From the NCBI GenBank assembly GCA_949752795.1, contig OX457071.1:26086800-26150799 (forward strand): a DNA stretch of 64,000 nt, in the 5' to 3' direction. Each line of letters starts with the position of its first letter. Positions within the stretch are counted from its first letter, which is position 1. A program made the translations under genes and the position numbers. The DNA is from Hyperoodon ampullatus (lineage: Eukaryota > Chordata > Mammalia > Artiodactyla > Ziphiidae). Of this stretch, positions 30,806 through 43,645 are shown in pieces. The notes beneath the pieces were generated by a model that was given only the letters and a program-made list of their open reading frames with translations, was not told where the DNA came from and ran no database searches.

Positions 30806-33800
30806 GTAACAGGAACATACATATCGATAATTACCTTAATGTAAATGGATTAAATACTCCAACCAAAAGACATAGACTGGCTGAATGGATACAAAAACAA
30901 GACCTGTATATATGCTGCCTACAAGAGATCCACTTCAGACCTAGGGACACATACAGACTGAAAGTGAGGGGATGGAAGAAGATATTCCATGCAAATGGAA
31001 ATCGAAAGAAAGCTGGAGTAATAGTTTTCATATCAGACAAAATAGACTTTAAAGACTATTACAGGAGACAAAGAAGGACACTACATAATGATCACGGGAT
31101 CAATCCAAGAAGAAGATATAACAATTGTAAATATTTATGCACCCAACATAGGAACACCTCAATACATAAGGCAAATGCTGACAGCCATAAAAGGGGAAAT
31201 CAACAGTAACACAATCATAGTAGGGGACTCTGACACCCCACTTTCACCAATGGACAGATTATCCAGACAGAAAATAAATAGGGAAACACAAGCTTTAAGT
31301 GACACATTAAACAAGATGGACTTAATTGATATCTATAGGACATTACATCTAAAAACAACAGAATACACTTTCTTCGCAAGTGTTCATGGATCATTCTCCA
31401 GTATTGATCATATCTTGGGTCACAAATCAAGCCTTGGTAAATTTAAGAAAATTGAAATCGTATTAAGTATCTTTTCTGACAACGCTATGAGACTAGATAT
31501 CAATTACAGGAAAAAAAAACCTGTAAAAAATACAAACACATGGAGGCTAAATACTATGCTACTAAATAACCAAGAGATCACTGAAGAAATCAAAGAGGAA
31601 ATCAGAAAATACCTAGAAACAAATGACAATGAAAGCACGACAACCCAAAACCTATGGGATGCAGCAAAAGCAGTTCTAAGAGGGAAGTTTATAGCAATAC
31701 AATCCTACCTCAAGAAACAAAAAAAATCTCAAACAAGCAACCTAACCTTACACCTAAAGCAATTTGAGAAAAAGAACAAAAAAATCCCAAAGTTAGCAGA
31801 AGGAAAGAAATCATAAAGATCAGAACAGAAATAAATGAAAAAGAAATGAAAGAAACAATAGGAAAGGTCAATAAAACTAAATGCTGGTTCTTTGAGAAGA
31901 TAAACCACTAGCCAGACTCATCAAGAAAAAAAGGGGGAAGACTCAAATCAACAAGAATTAGAAATGAAAAAGGAGAAGTAACAAGTGACCCTGCAGCAAT
32001 ACAAAATATCATGAGGAATTACTACAAGTAACTATATGCCCATAAAATGGACAACTTGGAAGAAATGGACACATTCTTAGAAAAGTACAACCTTCTGAGA
32101 CTGAAACAGGAAAAAACAGAAAATATAAATAGATCAATCACAAGCACTGTAATTGAAACTGTGATTAAAAATCTTCCAACAAACAAAAGCCCAGGACCAG
32201 ATGGCTTCACAGGCGAATTCTATCAAACATTTAGAGAAGAGCTAACACCTTTCCTTCTCAAACTCATCCAAAATATAGCAGAGGGAGGAACACTACCAAA
32301 CTCATTTTACAAGGCCACCATCACCCTGATACCAAAACCAGACAAACATGTCACAAAAAAGAAACTACAGGCCAATATCACTGATGAACATAGATGCAAA
32401 AGTCCTCAACAAAATACTAGCAAACAGAATCCAGCAGCACATTAAAAGGATCATACACCATGATCTAGTGGGGTTTACCCAGGAATGCAAGGATTCTTCA
32501 GTATACACAAATCAATCAATGTGATACACCATATTAACAGACTGAAGGATAAAAGCCTTATGATAATCTCAATAGATGCAGAAAAAGCTTTCGACAAAAT
32601 TCAACACCCATTTATGATAAAAACCCTCCATAAAGTAGGCATAGAGGGAACTTACGTCAACATAATAAAGGCCATATATGAAAAACCCACAGCCAACATC
32701 ATTCTCAATGGTGACAAACTGAAATCATTTCCTCTAAAATCAGGAACAAGACAAGGATGCCCACTCTCACCACTGTTATTCAACATAGTTTTGGAAGTTT
32801 CAGCCACAGCAGTCAGAGAAGAAAAAGAAATAAAAGGAATCCAAATTGGAAAAGAAGAAGTGAAGCTGTCACTGTTAGCAGGTGACATGATACTATACAT
32901 AGAGAACCCTAAAGATGCTACCAGAAAACTACTAGAGCTAATCAATGAATTTGGTAAAGTAGCATGATACAAGATTAATTCACAGAAATCTCTTGCATTC
33001 CTATACACTAATGATGAAAAATCTGAAACAGAAATTAAGGAAACACTCGCATTTACCATTGCAACAACAACAACAAAATACCTAGGAATAAACCTACCTA
33101 AGGGGAGAAAAGACCTGTATTCAGAAAACTATAAGACACTGATGAAAGAAATTAAAGATGATACCAGCAGATGGAGAGATATACCATGTTCTTGGATTGG
33201 AAGAATCAACATTGTGAAAATGACTCTAGTACCCAAAGCAATCTGCAGATTCAGTGCAATCCCTATCAAACTACCAATGGCATTTTTCACAGAACTAGAC
33301 CAAAACATTTCACAATTTGTTTGGAAACACAAAAGACCCTGAATAGCCAAAGCAATCTTGAGAAAGAAAAACGGAGCTGGAGGAATCTGGTGTCCGGACT
33401 TCAGACTATAGTACAAAGCTACAGACATCAAGGCAGTATGGTACTGGCACAAAAACAGAAGTATAGATCCATGGAACAGGATAGAAAGCCCAGAGGTAGA
33501 CCCACACCCTTATGGTCACCTTATGTTTGATAAAAGAGGCAAGAATATACAATGGAGAAAAGACAGCCTGTTCAAAAAGTGTTGCTGGGAAAACTGGACA
33601 GCTACATGTAAAAGAATGAAATTAGAAGACTTCCTAACACCAGACACACAAAAAAAACTCAAAATGGTTTAAAGACCTAAATGTAAGGTCACACACTATA
33701 AAACTCTTAGAGGAAAACAGGAAGAACACTCTTTGACATAAATCACAGCAAGATCCTTTTTGACCCACCTCCTACAGAAATGGAAATAAAAGCAAAAATA

Positions 33801-34591
33801 ATCAAATGGGACCTAATGAAACTTAAAACCTTTTGCACAGCAAAGAAAACCATAAACCAGATGAAAAGACAACCCTTGGAATGGGAGAAAATATTTACTA
33901 ACGAAGCAAGTGACAAAAGATTAATCTCCAAAATTTACAAGCAGCTCATGCAGCTCAATATCAAAAAAACAAACAACCGAATCCAAAAATGGGCAGAAGA
34001 CCTAAATAGACATTTGTCCAGAGAAGGTATACAGATTGCCAACAAACACATGAAAGGATGCTCAACATCTCTAATCATTAGAGAAATGCAAATCAAAACT
34101 ACAATGAGGTATCACCTCACACTGGTCAGAATGGCCATCATCAAAAAATCTAGAAACAATAAATGCTGGAGAGGGTGTGGAGAAAAGGGAACCCTCTTGC
34201 ACTGTTGGTGGGAATGTTAATTGATACAACCACTATTGCGGACAGTATGGAGGTTCCTTAAAATCTAGAAATAGAACTACCATATGACCCAGCAATCCCA
34301 CTACTGGGCATACACCCTGAGAAAACCATAATTCAAAAAGAGTCATGTACCACCATGTTCATTGCAGCACTATTTACAATAGCCAGGACATGGAAGCAGC
34401 ATAGGTGTCCATTGACAGATGAATGGATAAAGAAGATGTGGCACATATATACAATGGAGTATTACTCAACCATAAAAAGAAATGAACTTGAGTTATTTGT
34501 GGTGAGTTGGATGGACCTAGAGTCTGTCATGCAAAGTGAAGTAAGTCAGAAAGAGAAAAACACATATCATATGCTGACACATATATATTGA
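30806..34591 (+). pseudogene. L1 ORF2 (endonuclease-reverse transcriptase), multiply broken
   Basis: ORF2p nicks target DNA and reverse-transcribes L1 RNA. The start codon is not recognisable (GTAACAGGA stands where ATG is expected). The endonuclease region retains CLQE with its catalytic Glu near 30,925, but reads GDSDTPLSP instead of GDFN at 31,223-31,249, and SDN without the His of the SDH motif at 31,475. The reverse-transcriptase region shows [27 protein letters not shown], and LAGD instead of FADD at 32,875-32,886, so the first catalytic Asp is Gly. The Cys-rich end survives in part ([18 protein letters not shown] near 34,165-34,220). Several frameshifts and stops lie between. It is clearly dead. 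Confidence 0.92.
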
Positions 34592-34972
34592 ATCTAAAAA
34601 AGAATGGTTCTAATGAACCTAGGGGAAGGACTGGAATAAAGACGCAGACATAGGGAATGGACTTGAGGACATGGGGACAGGGAACAGTAAGCTGGGACAA
34701 AGTGAGAGAGTAGCATCGAGGTATATACACTACCAAATGTAAAATCCATAGCTAGTGGGAAGCAGCTGCACAGCACAGGGAGATCAGCTTGGTGCTTTGT
34801 GACCACCTGGAGGGGTGGGATAGGGAGGGTGGGAAGGAGACACAAGAGGGAGGAGATATGGGGATATATGTATATGTATAGCTGATTCACTTTGTTATAT
34901 AGCAGAAACTAACACACATTGTAAAGCAGTTATACTCCAATAAATATGTTAAAAATAAATAAAATATATGTA
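34592..34972 (+). mobile_element. L1 3'UTR and tail of the long L1
   Basis: It includes 'gctagtgggaagcagctgc', a 'gggtgggatagggagggtgggaagg' G-rich block (a possible G-quadruplex, as in other L1 3'UTRs), 'aactaacacacattgtaaagcagttatactccaataaa' and an A-rich end. The 6,452-6,697 fragment is the same segment from another insertion. Confidence 0.9.
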
Positions 34973-34974
34973 AC

Positions 34975-35660
34975 ATAAAAAGAAAAGAAAAAGTAGAACT
35001 GGGGAGAATGGAAATCCAGATAGGAAGAAGGGCTTGAGAGTCTGGGGTGCACCTTCTCTGGGTTATGTTTTTGCCTGGGGCTAGCCCCGAATTGCGAGAT
35101 GTGTATTCCGCCTTTTTTTCCCAAGAGGTCATGACATCATACTTATTAAAGTTCTCAAAAAAAAAAAAAAACTTTGAAAACTTTCCCTGTTTCTCTACAA
35201 ATATGCTCTTTCTCTTTCATTGGAGTTGCCTCCTCCATTGCAGCCATTAAGGGCAAATACCAGAGGTCAGGCTTTGGCATCTCTACAGGGGGGTGTCCAC
35301 ATCCTTTCCAAGATCCCTGCGGAATGGAGTCAGAGATGCCGCCTCTGCAAGCACAATTACTTCTTGGATTTTTGAAAGGTTAATTTATTATTTATTTGAT
35401 GACACAAAGAAATTGGAATTTTCATGTGGTAGATTATTGAAGTGATCATGGAAATAAAATCAACAAAATGGAACCATTTTGTAAAATGGTAAAAAGTAAT
35501 GTTTTCAGGATGTCACCTTATTCACTTATAATTTACCAAATCATAAACCTGGAGCTGAAAATAAAGAATGGGCTCCTGCTTTAAGGTTGCCTTAAGTTGT
35601 AAACAGTAGATGTATGTGGTTAAGAGGACTGTGTATGGGGAAAGGACTGGTTACAGTGTA
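34975..35660. other. Unique sequence, no gene seen
   Basis: No repeat family is recognised apart from an A15 run near 35,158-35,171. Small frames at 34,887-35,383 are uninformative. Confidence 0.4.
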
Positions 35661-35664
35661 GCAT

Positions 35665-35895
35665 AAGGTAGTTGGAGTGCTGGTTATGAGTCAGAGAGAT
35701 GAGCTCAAATCCACTTCCATCATCCTCTAGCTGTTTAGCTTTGGCAAATTACTTCTAGCTCATATTTCAGAGATATAGAGACTTTTAGTATAAGTCTCCT
35801 CAGAGGGTGTGGGGATTAAATGACATATCTATAAGGTACTTGGCAAAATGTCTAGCTCACAATAGGTGGTCAATAAATAGTAGATATAGTTGTAG
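35665..35895 (+). mobile_element. MIR SINE
   Basis: Sense MIR: 'ggttatgagtcagagagatgagctcaaatccacttccatcatcctctagctgtttagctttggcaaattactt', 'gtggggattaaatgacatat', 'tggcaaaatgtctagctcacaataggtggtcaataaat'. Confidence 0.85.
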
Positions 35896-37855
35896 CAGAC
35901 TGATAATCTGATCTCCTAACCCATGGGTTAATGTATGAAATGAAGAGGCTACATTCTATTAACTATTCCTTGAAAGTTTTAAAATGTTCACAAAGGAAAA
36001 AAACAAGATGCAGAATAGACGCACACAAACTGTTACATTCTCACACAGAAGGAAAAATGTAAGTCGCTACTTTACTGAGATATTTTTTAACCCATTTCAG
36101 CCAGAAAGTTGACCTTGGTGGGGGCAGAATGTAACAGATTTTTTTTTTTTTTTTTTAGGAGAGGCCTTAGTTCCTTTAGGCTTCTTGGACTGAGATGAAA
36201 GACAGTTGATTTCCTCTTACAGTGAACAGGTAATCAGTCTAGTGATATCAGCTAACAATAAATTTATGAATAGGTTTTTGATACCAAGATCCCTTGTTAT
36301 CTTGGGAAAGTGAGAATTCTGGCCAAATGACAAGTCAGATCTTAGAAAATAAATCCAGATACAAAGACTATTTAACAACAGGCTGGAAATAATTGATGAA
36401 GAAATTCAATGGTATCTATCTCTGGATTAATGAATCAAGGTTATTGAAGATGGTGTAATGAATGGGGGATACCAAAGTGTCTTGTTTATCCTTTTTATCC
36501 TCCCCTGGTGCCTAGCAGAGTTCATACAGGCACTCAAGAGCTACTCATTTCTAATTAACATAAATGCATTAGATTTCATTTTATTACTATGTCTTTAATA
36601 CAATATTCTAATACTTCACTATAGAAAGAGTAGAATATTATGTATGTATCAACTAGTTCAGTGTTTAATTTTAGGGACAGCCAGTTGTTTTCACTGAGAA
36701 TTCATTCTCCACACATGGTAGGCTAACATTTTATCAGATGAGCCACACTCCATAAATGGCTACCTGAAAGTGTATAGAAAACTATCCATTTGCCAACCGA
36801 CACTTTAGGTAATGTTAATTGACAGTGAATGTCAAAAATAGGTTGTTGCTGATTTAATTAGTGGCTTGTTCTTCACTATGTTTAATGGGCTCTCACTGTG
36901 AAGTTAAGTATGCAAAACATGTGAAATGGCTAAAATATTCACAAGATATCCCTCCCACACTTTGTTCCTTTTTCATGAATGCGGATTAAGAATCCAGCAA
37001 TGTTTGTAGCCTGGACCTTTAGGCACAGGGCATGGAGCCCCAAATGGCCCTGAGCTCAGCCACTGGTTCAGGACTACTGCTTGCCCGATACCAACGATAA
37101 GAATAATAGAAATTTGCTTCTAGAATTCAGTCACATCTCATGATTGCCCGAAGGTACACTGAGTTCACAGAACAGATGGTATGAAGTGTGTTGAGGTGCA
37201 CTTGCTAATGAACGCTTACTTAATAAATGTCTGAACGTGTGGTAGAATTGGGCTTGGGGTGGTTTTCCTTGACAAGGTTGTGTGTGCAGGAGTGGTGGTG
37301 GAATCCTCCCCGACTTTGAATTTTTTCAGGGGCTACTGCTGACTACCAGAAAGCGCCTAAGAGCTATGCATGACCAAACTGGCTTAAGTGAAATTCACAA
37401 CATTCTTGCTTGCTCTGTGCTGTGGCCTTTTTTTTTTTGTCTTTTATTACTTCTTTTGATTTTTGAGGAAATCCTACTTGTTCAGGAATGTTTGGAGCAG
37501 ATTACATAGATCCTTCTACCACCTCCAATTCACATTGCTATTATTTTAATTTTTAAAAATTCAGATATTGTATTCTCTTTCTTTCCTCTGCATGTACTAG
37601 ACCAGTGATGTTTTGGTTATTATGGATGTGGAATATCTTGCCTTCAATTTTCCCCAAAGGAAATGTAGGTTAAAGGGGGAGAGATGGCTTGTCCTCTAAG
37701 CCCAAAGGCTATGGTGCAGGGATAGAACCTGTCACATGACCCAAAATGGGAGGGGGGCTGAGGAGAGGACAGAGGGGTGAGCAGAGTGTTGGCCGTGGTG
37801 GGAATTCGGAGGGGATAAGAGGAAAGCTTTCCTCAATTAATAGTAATTTGATGGC
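35896..37855. other. Unique sequence, no gene seen
   Basis: A T18 run lies at 36,139-36,156. No interspersed repeat family, exon or RNA gene is recognised. Confidence 0.4.
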
Positions 37856-37859
37856 GACT

Positions 37860-38095
37860 GTTTACTGAGAGCTGAACATGTGTAATTAACATGTGTAAGG
37901 CAATGTGATGAACTTCAGCACAGATTCTGATATAGTTATTTTAAATCTCTATGAGATGGTTATTATTTTCCTCATTTTACAGAGGAGAAAACTGAGACTC
38001 AGAGATGTTAAATAATCCGCTCACAAGTGGTGGTGACACAAATCAAACCCAGGTCCCTCAGATCCTAAAACCTGTAGCTCTGCTGCCCAGCTGAT
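37860..38095 (-). mobile_element. MIR SINE
   Basis: Antisense MIR: 'tatgagatggttattattttcctcattttacagaggagaaaactgagactcagagatgttaaataat', then 'tcaaacccaggtccctcagatcc' and 'gtagctctgctgcc'. Confidence 0.9.
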
Positions 38096-38099
38096 CAGA

Positions 38100-38724
38100 A
38101 ACACTCCTTCGAGCTCTCCAGACTTTCTTTTTTTAATCTATTCAAGAATAGAGGTTTTGACTTACTTTTGAGACAGTTCTGTACTTTTACACATACATTA
38201 TTATTTATTTTGTATTCTTTCAGTAATTTGATTACTGAATCCTACACTGCTTGTGCTGATACTTGTAAAGATTCTCTGCCGGGGAAAGGAAAGGAAGAAA
38301 GCTTCCTGTCTTTCCTGTGACCCTCATTGTAACACCTCAGTACAATTTTGAATATTTTGGATGAGCTCCTACTTGCAGAAATGTTAAGGGAAGATTATGT
38401 AGATCATTTTACCATCCCAGAAGTGGATGAAAATATTTCCTTTTCTTCCTCTTTTTTTTTTTGAAGGAAAATGGGAAATCATGCTTATGAGAGGAATATT
38501 AGAAAACATAGGCAAGCAAAAGAAAAGGGATCAGTAATAATACTGTCACTTAGAGGACACTACTGTTAAATTTTTGGAATATGTATCTTTTAGATATTTT
38601 TCCCCAGTGCCTATACCATAGCAAAATCAAATCACATTATGGGTACAATTTTTTAACATGTCTCATATTAACAGTGTATTATAAACATCCTTCTGTGACC
38701 AAATATAAACGTGAAATATATAGC

Positions 38725-38755
<31 letters not shown>

Positions 38756-38875
38756 GCTGAACTTTGTTTAAAGGAAAAGGGCAGTTTCTTTTGTATAATG
38801 AGGAAGTGCATACTGATTATAACATCACGGACAGATGAACAAGGATTGGGTTCGGATCTAAGATCGTTCCTTTTT
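38100..38875. other. Unique sequence with T-runs, no gene seen
   Basis: T10-12 at about 38,450 and T26 at 38,725-38,750. I see no recognised SINE body attached to the T26 run. Confidence 0.45.
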
Positions 38876-38879
38876 AAAA

Positions 38880-38935
38880 ATTTTAATTTTATTGGAGTAT
38901 AGTTGATTTACAACATTGTGCTGTCAACAAAAATT
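38880..38935 (-). mobile_element. L1 3' tail stub
   Basis: 'ttttattggagtatagttgatttacaacattgtgctgtca' is the reverse complement of the extreme L1 3' end ('aacattgtaaatcaactatactccaataaa'). Only about 55 bases remain. Confidence 0.8.
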
Positions 38936-38939
38936 GTTT

Positions 38940-41900
38940 TCATAATTTTATTTGGTACTCTGTCCCCTGCCCTCTCTTCGTGCACCTGAAGGTTATGATT
39001 GTTAATCTTAAGAAATCAATATGCAAACATAGGTATCTCCACAGTATAGTTTTTTAAAATCTCAGGTCTTTACTGATGATACTCTAATTTGAAGACAGGA
39101 CATCTTGCAAGTAAAAAAATAAAACCGGAAACTAACCCCAAATTAAACAAGAATTCAAGGTTTTTATCCCCCAGTTTAAGAGGAAGGCAAAGGCACTTAG
39201 TCAATCCTGCCTTTGCTTGTGTTCAGTCTCTTAGGCCCTCCTCAGTTTTCTGAGCCAAGAGCCCCTAGAGGGAAATAGGAAGTTGAAGCATATTAATATG
39301 TCGAAGTGTGGAAAGGTGAGTCTCAGCATTTCCCATGTGGATGTATTTTGATTTCATGTCGATTTGCTTATTATCTCTCTTACCTGGAGCTTCAGAGGCT
39401 GAACCTGAAAGTACAGAAATCCTGACTGAAATGCTGAATGACTCTTTCAGCAGCTGTGGTTTAACACAGTCTAGTACTCAGCATGCAGAGCATCCGTGGT
39501 GGAGGACAGTTTATTTATCTGTTTTTTAATCCCCAACCTATTACAGACTGATACTTTGGTAAAATACAGTCATGTTCTTGGTTGCCATAGCAATGCCAAA
39601 TTGCTATAAAAATTTTATACACTTGCTTTCAATTTCTGTACCAGTAACAATTAGAGGAGGACTGGTTTAGTGGACTGAGCATCAGTTTGAAAGTTTAGAG
39701 ACTGGTACGAATCTCTATTTGGATGCCCCAAAGTTCAAAGGATTCAGTTGGATCATCTAGCTTTTTTAGGACTCTGTTTTTTTCAGGTTTTAAGTTTCTC
39801 AGGTTGTTTTAGGATCATATGAGACGTTAGGTTCTAAACAGCTTTGATTAAAAATGTTTCAACCTGATGGGAGAATTTGTTACCAGCTCATTTGATAACT
39901 GGGAGCAACTTCAGTGTATCTGTTCTCAACATTTCCTGTGGAAATTCATTTCTTGACTGAGCTGCTGGAAGGAACCATTAATAACGCAAAACTGAAAATA
40001 CACACATACAAACATAATGTACACATGCACACACACAGACACAAGTAGTACAGCCATCATAGATATGTGTGACTTTTGGAGACAATTGTGCAAGAAACCT
40101 GAATGGATCTAAAAGACATGAGAGTGTGTCTTTTTTTAAGTTCTTGTAGGTTTTTTTAAAAGAAAGGTGAATTTTCTCACACAGGAAATGGCTTGAGAGA
40201 TCCCTATTACACTTACTTTAGACAGGTCTCTATTTTTTCTCCTTACTCTGAGGCAAGGACCATTGGAAAGGAGAGCTATGGCTTGGATGAAATGGGTTTA
40301 TTACAGTTTGCAGTGGGAAGCATTTTATCAAAGTTAGGGGAAACTCTAAAGCATCTGAAAACGTTTTGAACTCATCTCCAAGACAGGATTATAAATGCGT
40401 GAAATGTTTATAAATATGTTGCTCCTGGGGTATTAGACTTCTGTGTGCCATCACATTTCCTCTTCCCAACTTTCATGGCACTCCATAAACAGGCGTGAAG
40501 TTTGCCTAAGCTGAGTCAGAAGAAAAATGGTGAGCAGAACCCATCCAAAGGCATCAGCAGCCAAACAGATATGGTAAGAGTGATGTTGCTGATGTTACAA
40601 GGCACCTGGCTACTGCCTCCCAAATTCAGGAAAATGGTACCCAGAGAGTTCCCCTGGAAATGAGTCAATGATCCATGATGGGAGAAGCTGATTTACTCGT
40701 CTAAACTTAGGCAGGAGGCATTGAAACTACCCCTACTCATCAAGGTTTATGCAAGGCCATCATAATATTTCTATGTTATCTCTCCCTTTATTAATTCATC
40801 CAAGCAGTCTATTTGCTTTTTGGCCCAGTGTAGCCCATTGAGCAGACATCTTAATTGAGCCGTTCATAATGACTCCTAGATCTTTTTCAAGAAAAGTGCC
40901 AGCTAATTCAGAGCCCATCAGACCCATTAGTGTGTGGCAACTTTAAACGTTTTTTTTTCAATATGCATTACTTTGCAGTGAACTACTTGGGAGTGCACTG
41001 GCCATGCATAACCCAATCAGTTTCTCCTTTTCGTTTCTTCGGGAATACCACAGCGTCATCCAGGGTTTCCGTAAGCCTTAAAAGTAATGTTACGGTCTCA
41101 TTGTTAAACCAATTGGCCAAATTTAATTTCTTCTTTCTTTTAGGACTCACATTTTCAGAGTTTGTTTGACTACGAAAACCATAAAGTTTTTGTTTCAAGC
41201 CAAAGTTATATTTGAAGTCTTTTTCCTTTTTTTATTTCAAAAATATTTACCTGAAAAAAAGTCTTAGGAGACTTCTGTCAAACTCCAAAGAATGAGAGAA
41301 ATTAGAATATATGAAATCCCACATAGAGGATATACATTTTAATATTCAACTAGGATAATGGATTCTACAATAGAAACCACATCTAATAATTCTGCGTGTA
41401 TTTGAATCTAGCAAAGTCCTGATTTTGTTTATAGTCTATGATTTGAAATTTATTGAAATGAGTTGTTTTAAAATTTTGGGGGGTAATTCCCTATCTGTAA
41501 TGAGAATTGAAGACTGGAAGCAACCTCTAGGGTCCATCCTGCCAAGGAGATAAGTTTAATTTAAGTTTTTCTAGGGAGATAGACATCTAACATATTATAG
41601 AAGAGGGAGAATTATGTTCTGTGATATGATGATTCTTTTTGCTTTACCTGTATCTTTACAAATATGAAGTGAAAATCAATCATAATATTTGGTTCTCTGG
41701 AACGTGGAATATTTAGATTAGTTATAAGGCCAACTTACTAATTAAGCCTGTTATTGTTTCAACCTTGACTTGATATTTTAAAGCTACATAGAAGATAATT
41801 CAGAATTTTTCAAAATCACAGTGTGGTTATCGTAGAGAAAAATGCTTACTTTATGTGGAGAAATGAAATTTGGCTGCAGCTCTACGGACTATCACTCCCA

Positions 41901-43460
41901 TGACTCACTCACCCATTCCTATGTCCCAGTGCTACTTGGGCTCTTATGCATTTTCATAAAATTATATTTAATAAAGAAACTAAATACTGATCATGTGATG
42001 CCATTGATTTAATTAATTCTGACTGACTTAAGACCTCAATATAATGTTAATAGTAGTAGTAGCAATAATATTCATCACTATCCATCATGATATAAAACAA
42101 CAAATATATTTGTATTTTGAGAGTAACTTTTTCCAGGTGATAGATCAAGGTCAATAGAAATCATTTGATTCTTCATCTCTGGACTCTTAAAAATAATTTA
42201 GTCTTGAAAGTGGCAAAAGAAAATGATCAGTATTGCATGTGTCAATGACATATAGTGCCAGGAGTCCACATGTACTTCACCAAATTCAGATAGTCCTCTG
42301 TAATATCCGGGTGACTGTGATTGCCAGGGGTGATCAAGTGAGAAGTTGTTTATTGGAAAAGGTTTTTCTTGGAGGACAGAAGCTGAAATCATGCTCAATT
42401 GGCTGTTTAATAAATGATTTTTGTGATAATGATATCGGTTTTACATGTGTGTGTCATCATTTTAAAAGTCCACTTTCATATGCAATTTGCCTACTCACAT
42501 CTTTCTGATGTTATCAATTAGTTCCAGATCCCTGGATCCTCTCAAACTCCCTGGAGAATGATTGGCACTCACTGGTGACCAGTGTCATGGCAAAAGAACT
42601 AGCAACAAAGCAGGTATGCAGTGACCTTGCAATGATTCAGTTATTTAAATAAACATCTATGCTGTGATTTACAAAATACTGATGCATTGAGAACTTGAAA
42701 ACTTATGTGTGAAAAGGAAATATAATATTTTTTCTGTGATGACACTTTGGTACACTTTTCCCAAACTTAAAGTCCTGGAATTAAAAAATAGAGTAGGACC
42801 TCAGAATCCATAATTTCAATTGTGAATGCAAATAGATATTCAGCAATTCTCCTGTGACAAACCAGAAACATGGACCCTTTTTATGTTCCATGTTCCTAGC
42901 AGTCAAGTCATTTGAGGACAAAAATTATTTTTTAATGTACTTTGTTGATGACTCTTGCAAAAATGTGGGTTATTAATAAATTTTTATTGGAAAAAAGTCA
43001 ACACAGAGAAGCAGCCATTGCCATAGAAAACTAAACTTCTGATACCTGTGTGGAGTTAGCAGAAAAGACATAGTTGTCTAATCCCTTTCTTCTTCAGTCC
43101 AAGGATCTTAGTTATTACGTTTGGAATATCTGAGTAGTCTCTAGAGTATGCCATCATTTACCTAGCTCAGCACAAATGTCTATGGAGCAAACTACAGCAA
43201 CATGTATTTCATATGCAGAGCAGAAATAAAGTAGCTAGCATAAACCAATAAAATCAAAGTTAAGAAAAGAAAAAATGGAGAATAAGGAGAGTAACTTTGA
43301 TGTAGTTCTAAAGTAAAAAAAAAAAATCAGGAATCAAGAGAATGTCATAAGGGAAAAAAATCAAGTTGGAAAAGTCATATTTTAATACTACAGTGTAGTC
43401 AGGATTTGCTTATTAAGAAGACAAAACTGATCAAATAAATGTAAAGAGGTACTATTTTAA
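38940..43460. other. Largely unique sequence, no gene seen
   Basis: There is no intact gene or exon. 39,650-39,720 contains a weak MIR-like 5' piece ('gaggactggtttagtggactgagcatcagtttgaaagtttagagactgg'). 40,003-40,045 is an imperfect CA tract. 40,780-41,160 ('cttaattgagccgttcataatgactcctagatctttttc') is discussed separately. Confidence 0.4.
40780..41160. other. Possible ancient CR1/L3-like relic or conserved element
   Basis: The phrase 'atgactcctagatctttttcaagaaaagtgcc' followed by 'aatatgcattactttgcagt' recalls the 3' half of CR1/L3-class LINEs read in antisense, which contain 'tgactcccagatcctttt...ctttgca'. Similarity is weak and based on memory. Confidence 0.3.
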
Positions 43461-43468
43461 TACCATCT

Positions 43469-43496
43469 TGTGTGTGTGTGTGTATGTGTGTGTGTA
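43469..43496. repeat. (GT)n microsatellite
   Basis: GT units with one TA interruption, next to an antisense L1-like fragment. Confidence 0.92.
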
Positions 43497-43507
43497 CACA
43501 TTTATCT

Positions 43508-43645
43508 GAATATTTTCAGTCAACTTGATTGAGGTATAATTTACATATAAGAAAATACACATATGTTACATACAGTGTTGGATGAGTTCTAAAAATACAT
43601 GTCCCTAAGTCAGCTCCACACAATCCAGATACAAGCCATTTCCTT
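43508..43645 (-). mobile_element. Probable L1 3' fragment (old)
   Basis: 'caacttgattgaggtataatttacatataagaaaatacacatatgttacatacagtgttggatgagttctaaaaatacatg' follows the antisense pattern 'attgaggtataatttacatacaataaaa...tgatgagttttga' of an old L1 3' end. Confidence 0.6.

Larger units (their letters stand above)
29362..34972 (+). mobile_element. Nearly full-length L1 retrotransposon, inactive
   Basis: The parts occur in order: 5'UTR (from 'ctgacagggtcttggtgctccgg' through 'cacgtaatatcaatcgg' and 'ctctcccagacatctccatctcaac'), ORF1 (29,856-30,744), a short spacer, ORF2 (about 30,806-34,591), and a 3'UTR with 'gggagatcagcttggtgctttgtgaccacctgg', 'ttatactccaataaa' and an A-rich tail. About 5.6 kb remain. 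The sequence fits the cetacean branch of L1. Both frames are broken, so it cannot move by itself. The outer limits are estimated, and I found no convincing target-site duplication. Confidence 0.92.

Noticed and set aside
38725..38750. T26 run as a SINE tail
   Set aside because: No SINE body follows on the right side, and no target-site duplication is visible, so it is left as a homopolymer.
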